Source: Gammaproteobacteria bacterium
Lineage (GTDB): Bacteria > Pseudomonadota > Gammaproteobacteria > GCA-001735895
Assembly (NCBI GenBank): GCA_030066085.1
Contig: JASJCI010000003.1
Coordinates: 1-44,304, forward strand
DNA: 44,304 nucleotides
Reading direction: 5' to 3'
The position numbers and the translations under genes were made by a program. Within the stretch, counting starts at the first letter, position 1; each line of letters opens with the position of its first letter. Of this stretch, positions 35,519 to 44,304 are shown one piece after another. Below the pieces are notes generated by a model that did no database searches, was not told the origin of the DNA, and saw only the letters and a list, made by a program, of their open reading frames with translations.

Positions 35519-37685
35519 GACGCAGCTCCCAGCACTGGTGTATCTGCGGCCGGCGGCGGAAATCCTCGTCGATGGTCGAGCGCGTGATATCGCTTGGCGC
35601 GTAGCGCTCGGCCAGCGTCGGATCGAGCCGGAAGCCGCGCCGGTTGGTCGAGAACAGCAGCAGGCCATCGGCGCGCAGAAGGCGCATCGCGCCGTCGATC
35701 AGCGCAACATGATCGCGCTGCACGTCGAGCGCCCGCGCCATCGCGCTGGAGTTGGAAAACGATGGTGGATCGAGGAATACCAGGTCGAACTCCGGTTGCA
35801 GGCCAAACCTGGCCGGATTGTGCAATAACTCCAGCACATCGGCACGTAAAAACTGGTAACGCGCTTCGTCTTCGAGACCGTTGAGGCTGAAATTTTCCTC
35901 GGCCCAGCGCAGGTACCCGGCCGACAGGTCGACGTTGACCACGCTCGCGGCACCACCCAGCGCGGCCAATACGCCGACGCTGCCGGTGTAACAAAACAGG
36001 TTGAGCAGGCGCTTGCCGCGTGCTTCGCGGAACAGGCGCGCACGCAACGGGCGGTGGTCCAGGAACAGGCCGGAATCGAGGTAATCGGCGAGGTTGATCA
36101 GCAGGCGCGCCTCGCCCTCGCGTACTTGCAGCAGCTCGCGCCGATCGTTCTGTCGCTGGTACTGGTCACGCCCGCGCTGCCGCTGGCGGGTCTTGGTATA
36201 AACATGGCCTGCATCGGCGCCGAACACCTGCCGCACGCAGGCCTGCGCCAGCTCCAGGCGCCGTGCCGCCAGCGCGGCATCGATACTCGCCGGTGCGCGG
36301 TATTCCTGCAGGTGGTACCAGGCCTCGTCCGCATCGAGCGCGCTGCGATAGACATCCAGGGCAAACGCGAACTCCGGCAGGTCCGCGTCGTAGATCCGGT
36401 AACAGTCGATGCCGTTGCGCCGCGCCCAGCGCTCGAGGTGGCGAGCGTTCTTGCGCAGGCGGTTTAACAGCGGGTCGGCCGTGGACGGCAATTGGGCCGC
36501 GTGCGCGTCATCGTCGGCGTCGACGGGCTGCGCATCGGTCACGTAGGTCGCCAGCAGGCAGTCGAGCGGACCGTTCCTGACGTCCTTGCGTTCGAGCCGG
36601 GTCATTTCGAGCCTGTGCAGCAGGTCCGGATTGGCCGAAATCAGCACCAGCCGCGCCGGTCGATGGCGCCGCAGGCACTCGCCCAGGTCCTGGTACAGGT
36701 TGGCCAGGCCCTGCTCCGCCTGCAGGCGCTGGCCCCACGGCGGATTGGTGACCACCAGTGTCTCGCGCTCGTCGGCGGGCAGCTGCAGGTCGGCCAGCTG
36801 CGCGTGTTCAAAGCGGACCAGGTCGGCGACCCCCGCGCGCTCGGCGTTGGCGCGCGCGATCGCCAGCACCCCGGCATCGCTGTCGCTGGCGAATATAGCG
36901 CAGCCAGGCGCCGCGCGGATACGTTCGCGGGCCGTCTCGAGACAGTGCCGCCAGCGCGCGGCATCATGCTGACGCCAGCCGAGAAAGCCGTAGTAGTCCC
37001 GTGTCAGACCCGGCGCCCGGTCACTCGCAATCAGCGCGGCCTCGATCGCGAAGGTACCCGAACCGCACAGCGGATCGAGCATTCGTCCGCGCGCCGCGGA
37101 TTCGCGCTCCCAGCCGGCCTGGCGCAGGATCGCCGCCGCCAGGTGCTCCTTCAGCGGCGCACCGCCGTGCTCGGTGCGATAGCCGCGCCGATGCAGGCTC
37201 TCGCCCGACAGGTCGAGGCTGATTCGCGCCTGGTCGCGGTGGATATGCACATGGACCTGCAGGTCGGGACGTCGCGGTTGCACACGCGGCCTTTCGCCGG
37301 TCGCGGCGCGAAACTGGTCGACGATGGCATCCTTGGTCTTCTGCGCGACGAAGCGCGTGTGCCGCAGCCGGGAGCTCGACAGGCTTGCGTTGACCGCGAT
37401 ACTGTCGCGCGCACGCAGGTGCCGGCTCCAGTCGATCGCCGCTACCGCGTCGTAGAGACCGGCCTCGTCTGCGGCGCGCCCGCGCGCCAGTTCGCAGAAA
37501 ACCCGGTTGGCCAGCCGCGAATACAGGCAGATCGCGTACACGGCCTCGAGATCGCCTTCGATTTCGAGCCCGCCGTAGACCTTGGTCGGCGCGAGCTCGA
37601 GCCCGGCCAGGATCTCCCTGATTTCGTGCAGCAGGGCCGTTTCGAAGCCCTTGTGCCCGGTAACGAACAGACTGTACTTGTGCAT
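35508..37685 (-). CDS. rlmL: Bifunctional 23S rRNA methyltransferase RlmKL
   Basis: The product is 725 residues (E. coli RlmKL 702). The N-terminal half, RlmL, has a THUMP domain (about 45-160), the SAM motif DPLCGSGTFAIEAAL near 204 and the catalytic NPPWG at 314-318, where E. coli has NPPYG. The C-terminal half, RlmK, has RPLRARLFREARGKRLLNLF, CYTGSVGVLAA and LVFLDPPSFSNS. Together they make m2G2445 and m7G2069 in 23S rRNA. The fused form is typical of gammaproteobacteria. The stop overlaps the start of mnmH. The gene is divergent from the DUF1631 gene, with 168 bases between the starts. Confidence 0.95.
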   Translation of the reverse strand: MHKYSLFVTGHKGFETALLHEIREILAGLELAPTKVYGGLEIEGDLEAVYAICLYSRLANRVFCELARGRAADEAGLYDAVAAIDWSRHLRARDSIAVNASLSSSRLRHTRFVAQKTKDAIVDQFRAATGERPRVQPRRPDLQVHVHIHRDQARISLDLSGESLHRRGYRTEHGGAPLKEHLAAAILRQAGWERESAARGRMLDPLCGSGTFAIEAALIASDRAPGLTRDYYGFLGWRQHDAARWRHCLETARERIRAAPGCAIFASDSDAGVLAIARANAERAGVADLVRFEHAQLADLQLPADERETLVVTNPPWGQRLQAEQGLANLYQDLGECLRRHRPARLVLISANPDLLHRLEMTRLERKDVRNGPLDCLLATYVTDAQPVDADDDAHAAQLPSTADPLLNRLRKNARHLERWARRNGIDCYRIYDADLPEFAFALDVYRSALDADEAWYHLQEYRAPASIDAALAARRLELAQACVRQVFGADAGHVYTKTRQRQRGRDQYQRQNDRRELLQVREGEARLLINLADYLDSGLFLDHRPLRARLFREARGKRLLNLFCYTGSVGVLAALGGAASVVNVDLSAGYLRWAEENFSLNGLEDEARYQFLRADVLELLHNPARFGLQPEFDLVFLDPPSFSNSSAMARALDVQRDHVALIDGAMRLLRADGLLLFSTNRRGFRLDPTLAERYAPSDITRSTIDEDFRRRPQIHQCWELRHGS

Positions 37686-37853
37686 GAACTCGACACCGGC
37701 GCTGCCGGCAAATGTGCTTTTGGATCCTTCTGTCGGAAAATTGACGAATTGGCCGGGTTTTATGACATTAGTCGCAGCACAAACGTCGCGTTTGACCTAT
37801 ATTATGCACGTCCAGCCGGATTTGAGACACAAACAGGCAAGAGACCCCCAACC

Positions 37854-39827
37854 ATGCGCCAGAATGCCGCATCGTCGTCGGGACCGGAAGTTTACAACGA
37901 GGTCTCCGGCCTCGCCAAAAAACGAATGACACAAATGCTCGAGCGCATGTTCGACAGCGCCGACGAGTATTACGGCTGGAGCCTGTCGGAGCAGGACGGC
38001 CAGCGCGTCGTCAAGCTGCTGCGGCACAAGCAGCGTATCATCGCCTCTTCCTTCAATTTTCAGCTCAGCAAGCATTTCAACGATTTCAAGGCAGCGAAGG
38101 ACCAGACCACGTCCGCGCGTGACTGGAACCGGCTCGGATTGCCCGGCGCTATCGATCCGCGTGAAACCGACGAGCTGACCAGCATCGCCGAACGTTACGA
38201 CGAAGCCTTCCGCGAATTCGATCGCAGTATCCTCAAACGCCTGCAGACCTGCATCAAGCGTCCGCGCGCGAGCGTGTACGAAAACCCGCTGCAGGTGCGC
38301 CGCCTGTGCGAGTGCTTCCAGTACGCCATCGACAGTCTCAACCTCGCGCTCAACTACAAGCTGGCGCTGTACTACCTGTTTGCCGACCGCTTCATCGAGG
38401 CGCTGGGACCGCTGTACCGCAGCATCGACCGCTACCTGCTCGAACAGGGTATGCAGCCCGACATTCCGCCGGCGCGTATCCTGCTGCGCGATGGCGAAGG
38501 CCTGAGCGAAAGCGAGCCGCCGGGGTCGTTCACGCCCGACCAGAGCGCCAGCCTGCTGATCCTGCTGCAGCGATTCAAGGAAAAGTCACGCCAGGCCACC
38601 GCCGCCTACAAGAACCTGTTCCCGGAGCTGAAGCAGCGCTTCACCCACCTGGGGCTGACCGGCCACCACGAGCAGATCGACCAGCTCAACGGAATCTTCA
38701 AACTGATCTTCGAGGACGAAGACCTGCCGGTGCCGGTCAAGCAGCAGCTCGCGCGGCTGCAGATCTACGTGTTCATCACCGCGATCCAGGAAGAAGACTT
38801 CCTGCGTCGCTCGAGCAACCCGGCGCGACGCCTGCTCGACGAAGTCATCAAGCACGAGGTCGAGATAGCGCGCGGCGATAATCCCGATTTCTCGGGTATC
38901 AAGTTCATCCGCGAGTACATCGACGGGCTCGCCAGCCGCCAGTTCATCACGATCGAGAGCTACAGCGAAATGCTGGACGCCTACCTCGAGTACCTGCGGG
39001 AGCACGAAGCGAAGACCCGCAAGGCGCGGCGCGATGAAGCGACGCGCAAGATCATGCCGCTGGTCACCGGCCGCCTGTCCGAGCTGACGCATCCGCTCGA
39101 AATCCAGGGCACGTCGCTGATCCTGTTCGAAAAGGTCTGGCTACCGCTGCTGGTGCAGATCGCGCTGCAAAAGGGCATGGACTCGGACGCCTGGCACAAG
39201 ACCATCGCGATGGTTCAACGGCTGGTCTGGTCGCTGATTCCGAAATCGACTCTCGAGGAACAGACGGAACTGCTGGAGGCGCAGGAACAGGTCGCGCACT
39301 CGCTGCACCGCGCGATGCGCAGCCTCAAGCTGGCGGAAAAACTGCAGCAGTCGCTGCGCGACTACCTCAGCCTGCAACAGCAGGACGTCGCTGAAAAAAC
39401 CACGCAGAATATCGTCGAGGCCAAGCGGCGCACGCGTTCGCTCGGCGCCCAGTCCTTCGGCACCTTCGAAGACAGCACCGAGTTCGATGCGATGATGCAG
39501 ACCGGTGTATTCCAGGTGCCGAAAGACATGCTGGAAACGCTCAACTCCAAGAAAACCGAACCCAAGCGCGTCAACCTGATCGAAACCCTGAATACCGGCG
39601 ACTGGCTCAACCACCGCAAGGACGGGCAAACCAGCCTGGTCAAGCTCAAGTGGAAAGCCGAGGATTCGAGCCTGTTCATATTCGTCGATCGCGACGGCAG
39701 CCGGGTGTGCGAGATCGACGCCGAGGAACTGTCGTCGCGTTTCGACAGCGGCGAGATCTCAACCCTCGAAGCTGCCGGCACGACCGATTCCGAGAAAACC
39801 CAGTTCAGTTTCATGAAAACGCTCTAG
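37854..39827 (+). CDS. DUF1631 family protein with PilZ-like C-terminus
   Basis: The product is 657 residues from the ATG at 37854. Longer in-frame starts lie inside the antisense strand of rlmKL and are not credible. It is a helical, cytoplasmic protein. The DUF1631 blocks are VRRLCECFQYAIDSLNLALN, then LALYYLFADRFIEALGPLY, then DLPVPVKQQLARLQ with SSNPARRLLDE. The last 80 residues (GDWLNHRKDGQTSLVKLKW to ISTLEA) form a beta-rich, PilZ-like domain, but the RxxxR and DxSxxG residues for c-di-GMP are not clear. Databases often mislabel this family as thymidine phosphorylase. Its function is unknown; a link to envelope or c-di-GMP signalling is only inferred. A TATATT at 37798-37803 may be its -10. 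Confidence 0.88.
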   Translation: MRQNAASSSGPEVYNEVSGLAKKRMTQMLERMFDSADEYYGWSLSEQDGQRVVKLLRHKQRIIASSFNFQLSKHFNDFKAAKDQTTSARDWNRLGLPGAIDPRETDELTSIAERYDEAFREFDRSILKRLQTCIKRPRASVYENPLQVRRLCECFQYAIDSLNLALNYKLALYYLFADRFIEALGPLYRSIDRYLLEQGMQPDIPPARILLRDGEGLSESEPPGSFTPDQSASLLILLQRFKEKSRQATAAYKNLFPELKQRFTHLGLTGHHEQIDQLNGIFKLIFEDEDLPVPVKQQLARLQIYVFITAIQEEDFLRRSSNPARRLLDEVIKHEVEIARGDNPDFSGIKFIREYIDGLASRQFITIESYSEMLDAYLEYLREHEAKTRKARRDEATRKIMPLVTGRLSELTHPLEIQGTSLILFEKVWLPLLVQIALQKGMDSDAWHKTIAMVQRLVWSLIPKSTLEEQTELLEAQEQVAHSLHRAMRSLKLAEKLQQSLRDYLSLQQQDVAEKTTQNIVEAKRRTRSLGAQSFGTFEDSTEFDAMMQTGVFQVPKDMLETLNSKKTEPKRVNLIETLNTGDWLNHRKDGQTSLVKLKWKAEDSSLFIFVDRDGSRVCEIDAEELSSRFDSGEISTLEAAGTTDSEKTQFSFMKTL

Positions 39828-39877
39828 ACCCGCCGATATCCCGTCTCGGCCAGTCAACTGCGTTAAATCTTCCGTAA

Positions 39878-40031
39878 TTTCCCGCCGAGGCGCTGGCGCG
39901 CGGGCCCGCCGAGTTCGCTGAGATTAGAGGTCGGATTTGCTTCGATCCATTCGAAAGCACGTTTGATCGTAGTACCACGACCTTCCACCTCCCGGCGGCC
40001 TAAGCGTCTCCCCCGCGCCCTCCGCGGGAAA
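39878..40031. repeat. Inverted-repeat-bounded element, tandem unit A
   Basis: TTTCCCGCCGAGGCGCTGGC at the left and GCGCCCTCCGCGGGAAA at the right are inverted ends of a 154-base unit. The interior has GCCGAGTTCGCTGAG and a conserved TTTGCTTCGATC segment. Followed by a 73-base linker that is also repeated after unit B. Confidence 0.85.
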
Positions 40032-40104
40032 TCCCTGTCCTCGAAAGCGGCAAACGCCATGAGCCGCTCTATTACCTCGAGCGCCAGGCAACGATTTAAT
40101 TGAG

Positions 40105-40260
40105 TTTCCCGCCGAGGCGCTGGCGCGCGCAGGGCCGCAGAGCTCGCGGAGTTTAGAACTCTGGTTTGCTTCGATCGGTTCGAAAGCAAGTTTTACTGGA
40201 GTGCGACAAACTTTCCCCACCCGGCGTTCTCCGCGCCTCCCCCGCGCCCTCCGCGGGAAA
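40105..40260. repeat. Inverted-repeat-bounded element, tandem unit B
   Basis: This is the second copy, 156 bases and clearly homologous to unit A over its whole length (227-base offset), including the linker CCCTGTCCTCGAAA.CGGCAAAC and the ACGATTTAATTGAG end. Confidence 0.85.
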
Positions 40261-40334
40261 TCCCTGTCCTCGAAACCGGCAAACGCCATGAGCAGCTCTA
40301 CTACCTCGAGCGCCAAGCAACGATTTAATTGAGC

Positions 40335-40489
40335 TTCCCGCGGTGGCGCTGACGCGCGCAGAGCCGCAGAGCTCGCGGAGTATAGAGAAATGGTTTGCTT
40401 CGATCGACCAGAGAGCCCGACTGATCAGGGTGCCGCAATCTTTCACCACCCGGCGGTCCCCGCGTTTCCCCGGCGTACTCCGCGGGAAA
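40335..40489. repeat. Inverted-repeat-bounded element, tandem unit C
   Basis: This is the third copy, 155 bases and more diverged than A and B (229-base offset), with the left end TTCCCGCGGTGGCGCTGACG and right end GTACTCCGCGGGAAA. Its linker continues to about 40559. Confidence 0.82.
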
Positions 40490-40591
40490 CCCATAGCCTC
40501 GAAATCCACCGAAGCCATAAGCAGCCCGATCACCTCGAGCACAGAGCTAAGGATGTAACCGCGGTGCCCGCCCGGACGCTGGCGGGCGGAT

Positions 40592-41833
40592 TCAGACGCC
40601 GAGCATCAGGCGCGCCGGATCCTCGAGCAGGTTCTTGATCGTCACCAGGAACTGTACCGCTTCGCGACCATCGATGATCCGGTGGTCGTAGGTCAGCGCG
40701 ACGTACATCATCGGCCGCACCACGATTTCGCCATCGATGACAACCGGGCGCTGCTGGATCGCGTGCATGCCGAGGATCGCGGATTGCGGCGGATTGAGGA
40801 TCGGCGTCGACAGCATCGAGCCGAAAATACCGCCGTTGGTGATGCTGAAAGTGCCCCCGGTCAACTCTTCGATACCAAGCTTGCCGCTGCGCGCGCGTTC
40901 GCCCATGTCGCGGATAGACTGCTCGATTTCGGCGTAATTCATCTGGTCCGCGTCGCGCAGGATGGGCACCACCAGGCCGCGGTCCGAGCTGACCGCGATG
41001 CCGATGTCGAAATAGTCGTGGTACACGATATCGTCACCGTCGATCGAGGCGTTGACCGCGGGGAATCGTTTCAGGGCCTCTACCGCGGCCGCGGTGAAGA
41101 ACGACATCATGCCGAGTTTGACACCGTGGGTCTTTTCGAACAGATCGCGATAGCGGGCGCGCGTATCCATCATCGGCTGCAGGTTGATCTCGTTGAAGGT
41201 AGTCAACATCGCCGCGGTGTTCTGCGCCTCTTTCAGGCGCTCGGCGATCTTGGCGCGCAGGCGGCTCATCGGCACGCGGCGATCGTTACGCCCGGCACTC
41301 GGCATGATCGGCGCCGCCGGTGCGGCGGCTGGTGCCGGCGCGGCCTCGGCCGGCGGGGTTGATCGCAGGTACAGCTCGACGTCTTCCTTCGTGATTGCGC
41401 CCTTGCGCCCGGTCGGCTGCACGTCCTCGACGCTGAGGCCATGCTCGTTGAGCAGCTTGCGCACCGCCGGGCTGGCCTTGCCGTCACCCTCGGCAGCCGC
41501 CGGTGCCGGGGCCTCCGCCGCCGCGGCCGGGACGGCAGCCGGTGCCTCCGCCGGTGCCTCGGCGGGAGCCTCCGCCGCGGGCGCGGACGCGGTCGCCTCG
41601 GTGTTGATCACACCGAGTACGTCGCCGTTCTTGACGGTTGCGCCGCCCTCGAAGGCAATGGATTCGAGCACGCCGGCAGAGCTGGCGACAATTTCCAGCA
41701 CAACCTTGTCGGTTTCTAGATCGACCAGGTTTTCGTCGACCGCAACGGCGTCGCCGACCTGTTTGTGCCAGTCTCCCAGAGTCCCCTCGGTCACCGATTC
41801 CGGCAATACCGGGACCTTGATTTCTACCTGCAT
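40592..41833 (-). CDS. sucB: Dihydrolipoyl succinyltransferase, E2 of 2-oxoglutarate dehydrogenase
   Basis: The ATG at 41833 with GGGAG eight bases before it gives 413 residues (E. coli 405). The lipoyl domain (1-76) has the lipoylated K43 in [10 protein letters not shown]. An Ala/Pro/Glu-rich swinging linker (about 85-120) follows. The E3-binding domain (about 120-160) has [20 protein letters not shown]. The catalytic domain ends with H384 and D388 in [16 protein letters not shown]2 passes the succinyl group from lipoamide to CoA in the TCA cycle. It lies 23 bases downstream of sucA in one operon. The next gene should be lpd, but the repeat array follows instead, so E3 must be encoded elsewhere. 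Confidence 0.97.
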   Translation of the reverse strand: MQVEIKVPVLPESVTEGTLGDWHKQVGDAVAVDENLVDLETDKVVLEIVASSAGVLESIAFEGGATVKNGDVLGVINTEATASAPAAEAPAEAPAEAPAAVPAAAAEAPAPAAAEGDGKASPAVRKLLNEHGLSVEDVQPTGRKGAITKEDVELYLRSTPPAEAAPAPAAAPAAPIMPSAGRNDRRVPMSRLRAKIAERLKEAQNTAAMLTTFNEINLQPMMDTRARYRDLFEKTHGVKLGMMSFFTAAAVEALKRFPAVNASIDGDDIVYHDYFDIGIAVSSDRGLVVPILRDADQMNYAEIEQSIRDMGERARSGKLGIEELTGGTFSITNGGIFGSMLSTPILNPPQSAILGMHAIQQRPVVIDGEIVVRPMMYVALTYDHRIIDGREAVQFLVTIKNLLEDPARLMLGV

Positions 41834-41856
41834 GCTCAACTCCCGTTGTTGATTTT

Positions 41857-44304
41857 TTACCTGTCGGTCCAGCGGGTCGGCGCGTAATCGGCCTCGAAAG
41901 CCTCCTGGATCAGCTGCGCTTCCTGTTCGAGGTGCAGCGACATGTAGCCCACGGCCGGCGATGCTGACGAAATCCGACCCGCGTATTGTACGCGGATCGG
42001 CGAGAAAATCTCGTTGAGGCGACTCTTGAACTCGCGGAAACAGCCCTGGTTGCGCGGCTCGTCCTGGCACCAGACGACGTTCCTGACGTTCGGATAACGT
42101 TCGTAAATTGCTTTCAGGTCGACCTTCGGGAACGGGTAGAGTTGTTCCAGGCGCACGATCGCGGCGTTGTGCCCGTATTTCTGCGCGCGGGTTTCGTAGA
42201 GCTTGTAGTAAATCTTGCCGCTACACAGGATCAGCCGGTCGACCTTGCTCTCGTCGATCTCGTCGATCTCGGGAATCACCTTCTGGAATTCACCCTCGCT
42301 GTAGGCCGACAGGGGTGAAACCGCGGCTTCGTGGCGCAGCAGGCTCTTGGGACTCATGACCACCAGCGGCTTGCGAAAGCCGCACATCATCTGGCTGCGC
42401 AACAGGTGGAATACCTGCGCCGGCAGGGTCGGCTGCACCACGCGCATGTTGTGCTGCGCGCAAAGCTCGAGGTAACGCTCGATACGCGCCGACGAGTGTT
42501 CCGGCCCCTGCCCCTCGTAGCCATGCGGTAACAGCATGACCACCCCGCTGAGGCGGCCCCACTTCATCTCGCCCGAGCTGATGAACTGGTCGATCACGAC
42601 CTGCGCGCCGTTGGCAAAGTCGCCGAACTGGGCCTCCCAGATTACCAGCGTGTTGGGATCGGTCGAGGCATAGCCGTATTCGAATGCGAGTACCGCTTCC
42701 TCCGACAGGAACGAATTGATGACCTCGAAGCGTGGCTGGTCGGGCGCGAGGTGCTTCAGCGGCTTGTAGATTTCACCGCTCTTGACGTCATGCAGCGCGG
42801 CATGCCGGTGGAAAAAGGTACCGCGTTCGCTGTCCTGCCCCGACAGGCGTACCCGGTAGCCATCGTTGAGCAGCGACGCGTAGGCCAGGTTTTCGGCGAA
42901 ACCCCAGTCGCCGGGCAATTCACCGGCGATCATCTTGTGGCGGTTGTCGTGAATCTTCGCCACCCGCGGATGCAGGCTGTAGCCCTCGGGCAGTTCGAGC
43001 ATGCGGCGACCGATCTGCTGGATGGTTTCGGCCTCGACCGCCGTTCCGGGAGTAATGTTGACGTCGCCGTCGTGCAGCGCCGCCCAGTCCCGCGCGGTAC
43101 TGGCCTCGAGCCCGGATATGACGTTCAGCGCCACCGCGCCGCCCTCTTCCAGCGCGCGCCGATAGTCGGCGATCATCTGGTCGACCTTTTCACGCGTGGT
43201 GAAGCCTTCCTCGATCAGGCGCTGCGAGTGCAGCTCGACCAGGCGCGGATGCTTGCGAATCCGGTCGTACATCAGCGGCTGGGTCACGGCCGGCTCGTCA
43301 GCCTCGTTGTGGCCGTGGCGCCGGTAACAGATCATGTCGATCACGACGTCGCTCTGGAAAGTCTCGCGATACTTGACCGCGATCTCGGCGATGAATACGC
43401 AGGCCTCGGGGTCGTCGCCATTGACGTGAAATATCGGTGCCTGCACCATGCGCGCGACCTCGGTGCAGTAGGTGCCGGAGCGCACGTCGCGCGGGTCGCT
43501 GGTGGTAAAGCCGATCTGGTTGTTGACGATGATGTGAATCGTGCCGCCGGTCTTGTAGCCGCGGGTCTGGCACATGTTGAAGGTTTCCATCACCACGCCC
43601 TGGCCGGCGAAGGCCGAGTCGCCGTGAATCAGCACCGGCAGCACGTCGTTGGTGGTGCGGTCATCGAACCGGCGCTGGCGCGCGCGCACCGAACCCTCGA
43701 CCACCGGATCAACGATTTCGAGGTGCGACGGATTGAACGCGAGCGCCATGTGCATCGGCCCGGAATCGGTGTAGATGTCCGACGAAAAACCCTGGTGGTA
43801 CTTGACGTCGTAGTTGTAGCGTTCGTTGAACTCGACCTTGCCCTCGAACTCGTCGAACAGGTCGCTCGGCATCTTGCCGAAGATATTGGTCAGCACGTTG
43901 AGTCGTCCGCGGTGCGCCATGCCGATAACGACCTCGTGGGTGCTGGTCACGCCGGCCTGCTGCACCACGCGGTCGAGGATCGGTATCAGCGACTCGCCGC
44001 CCTCGAGCGAAAATCGTTTCTGCCCGATGTAGCGCGTATGCAGGTATTTTTCCAGGTTCTCGGCGGCGATCACGCGATCGAGTATTCGATTGCGACGGCC
44101 CTCGCGGAAGCTGGGCCGGGCCAGCGAGGTCTCGAGCTGTACCTGCAGCCAGCGTTTGTGGGCGCGATCTTCCATGTGCATGTACTCGGAGCCGATCGTA
44201 CCGCAGTAAGTCTGTTCCAGCCGTTCGATGATTTCGCGCAGCGGGGCGTCTTCCACGCCGAACAGGGAGCCGGTGTTGAACACGGTGTCGAGATCGGCCT
44301 CGGT
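41857..44304 (-). CDS. sucA: 2-oxoglutarate dehydrogenase E1, 5' end beyond window
   Basis: The frame is open to the window edge and gives the C-terminal 815 residues of a protein of about 930-945. An internal GTG at 44283 is not the start, because E1 sequence (TEADLDT) continues above it. E1 landmarks include [37 protein letters not shown], the thiamine-diphosphate region [31 protein letters not shown] and [17 protein letters not shown]. The enzyme decarboxylates 2-oxoglutarate and succinylates the lipoyl group of SucB. It indicates a complete oxidative TCA cycle step, hence a respiratory organism. sucB follows after 23 bases. Confidence 0.97.
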   Translation of the reverse strand, partial: TEADLDTVFNTGSLFGVEDAPLREIIERLEQTYCGTIGSEYMHMEDRAHKRWLQVQLETSLARPSFREGRRNRILDRVIAAENLEKYLHTRYIGQKRFSLEGGESLIPILDRVVQQAGVTSTHEVVIGMAHRGRLNVLTNIFGKMPSDLFDEFEGKVEFNERYNYDVKYHQGFSSDIYTDSGPMHMALAFNPSHLEIVDPVVEGSVRARQRRFDDRTTNDVLPVLIHGDSAFAGQGVVMETFNMCQTRGYKTGGTIHIIVNNQIGFTTSDPRDVRSGTYCTEVARMVQAPIFHVNGDDPEACVFIAEIAVKYRETFQSDVVIDMICYRRHGHNEADEPAVTQPLMYDRIRKHPRLVELHSQRLIEEGFTTREKVDQMIADYRRALEEGGAVALNVISGLEASTARDWAALHDGDVNITPGTAVEAETIQQIGRRMLELPEGYSLHPRVAKIHDNRHKMIAGELPGDWGFAENLAYASLLNDGYRVRLSGQDSERGTFFHRHAALHDVKSGEIYKPLKHLAPDQPRFEVINSFLSEEAVLAFEYGYASTDPNTLVIWEAQFGDFANGAQVVIDQFISSGEMKWGRLSGVVMLLPHGYEGQGPEHSSARIERYLELCAQHNMRVVQPTLPAQVFHLLRSQMMCGFRKPLVVMSPKSLLRHEAAVSPLSAYSEGEFQKVIPEIDEIDESKVDRLILCSGKIYYKLYETRAQKYGHNAAIVRLEQLYPFPKVDLKAIYERYPNVRNVVWCQDEPRNQGCFREFKSRLNEIFSPIRVQYAGRISSASPAVGYMSLHLEQEAQLIQEAFEADYAPTRWTDR

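Larger units (their letters stand above)
39875..40560. repeat. Threefold tandem array with a 228-base period, filling the DUF1631-sucB gap
   Basis: The 764-base gene-free stretch (39828-40591) is almost entirely three head-to-tail copies of a unit of about 228 bases: an inverted-repeat-bounded core plus a linker. Open frames of about 108-130 residues on the minus strand run through the copies and resemble each other only because the DNA is repeated. They lack ribosome sites, so I do not call them genes. Confidence 0.88.

Noticed and set aside
36492-37853. Upstream in-frame extension of the DUF1631 gene to 1111 residues
   Set aside because: The extra 454 residues lie antisense to rlmKL. The family starts near the ATG at 37854.
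39863-40542. Three similar minus-strand frames of 108-130 codons in the repeat array, a possible small gene family
   Set aside because: Their similarity follows from the tandem DNA repeats. They overlap one another in different frames, lack ribosome sites and span the inverted ends.
39875-40560. CRISPR array
   Set aside because: The repeats are about 228 bp, not 23-47 bp with unique spacers, and no cas gene is near.

Overview
The window looks like a piece of a free-living, aerobic, GC-rich gammaproteobacterial chromosome. It is dense and mostly core-genome. The evidence is the complete phoB-phoR-pstSCAB-phoU phosphate cluster with Pho boxes, the prfB-lysS pair with the +1 frameshift in prfB, an M1 aminopeptidase N of the E. 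coli type, a fused RlmKL rRNA methyltransferase, MnmH, GMP reductase and the sucAB genes of 2-oxoglutarate dehydrogenase. The repeats and the long PstC/PstA suit a marine or sediment gammaproteobacterium, but no gene here fixes the genus. I found no tRNA, rRNA, CRISPR array, transposase, prophage or integration site.

Layout. 1-2.6 kb (minus): a GntR/FCD regulator with a palindromic operator at its own promoter, followed by a DapA-family aldolase cut by the window edge; also a membrane zinc metallopeptidase and a lone Hpt domain protein. 2.7-5.7 kb (plus): glycerophosphodiester phosphodiesterase, an HDOD protein and a CvfB-like S1 RNA-binding protein. 5.7-13.3 kb (plus): the phosphate sensing and uptake cluster. 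It has two Pho boxes (before phoB and before pstS) and a strong terminator just after pstS that should keep PstS more abundant than the transporter. 13.9-19.1 kb (minus): dimeric dUTPase, SLC13-type transporter with RCK_C domains, lysS, prfB. 19.2-20 kb (plus): a coiled-coil protein of unknown function. 20-29.2 kb (minus): pepN, a COG4255-like protein, a fold-III ornithine/lysine decarboxylase and a very large hybrid-free histidine kinase with nine PAS-like domains, six of them a tandem array. 29.3-32 kb: ndk, a HAD-IIA phosphatase and guaC. 32.2-37.7 kb (minus): rlmKL, mnmH and a membrane-anchored (VTT/TMEM64) flavin disulfide oxidoreductase fusion. 37.9-39.8 kb (plus): a DUF1631 protein. 40.6-44.3 kb (minus): sucA (5' end missing) and sucB.

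Three gene-free gaps (13.3-13.9, 31.9-32.2 and 39.8-40.6 kb) are filled by the same kind of element: 155-185 bp units bounded by inverted copies of a TTCCCGCGGAGGGCGC-like end, six units in all. Those in the last gap form a threefold tandem array with a 228-bp period. This is the least explained structure in the window. The other features deserving a second look are the sixfold PAS array, the VTT-oxidoreductase fusion with Tyr in place of the usual catalytic His, a short AT-rich patch inside an otherwise GC-rich gene, and a possible leaderless promoter. I did not find a clearly new multi-gene system.
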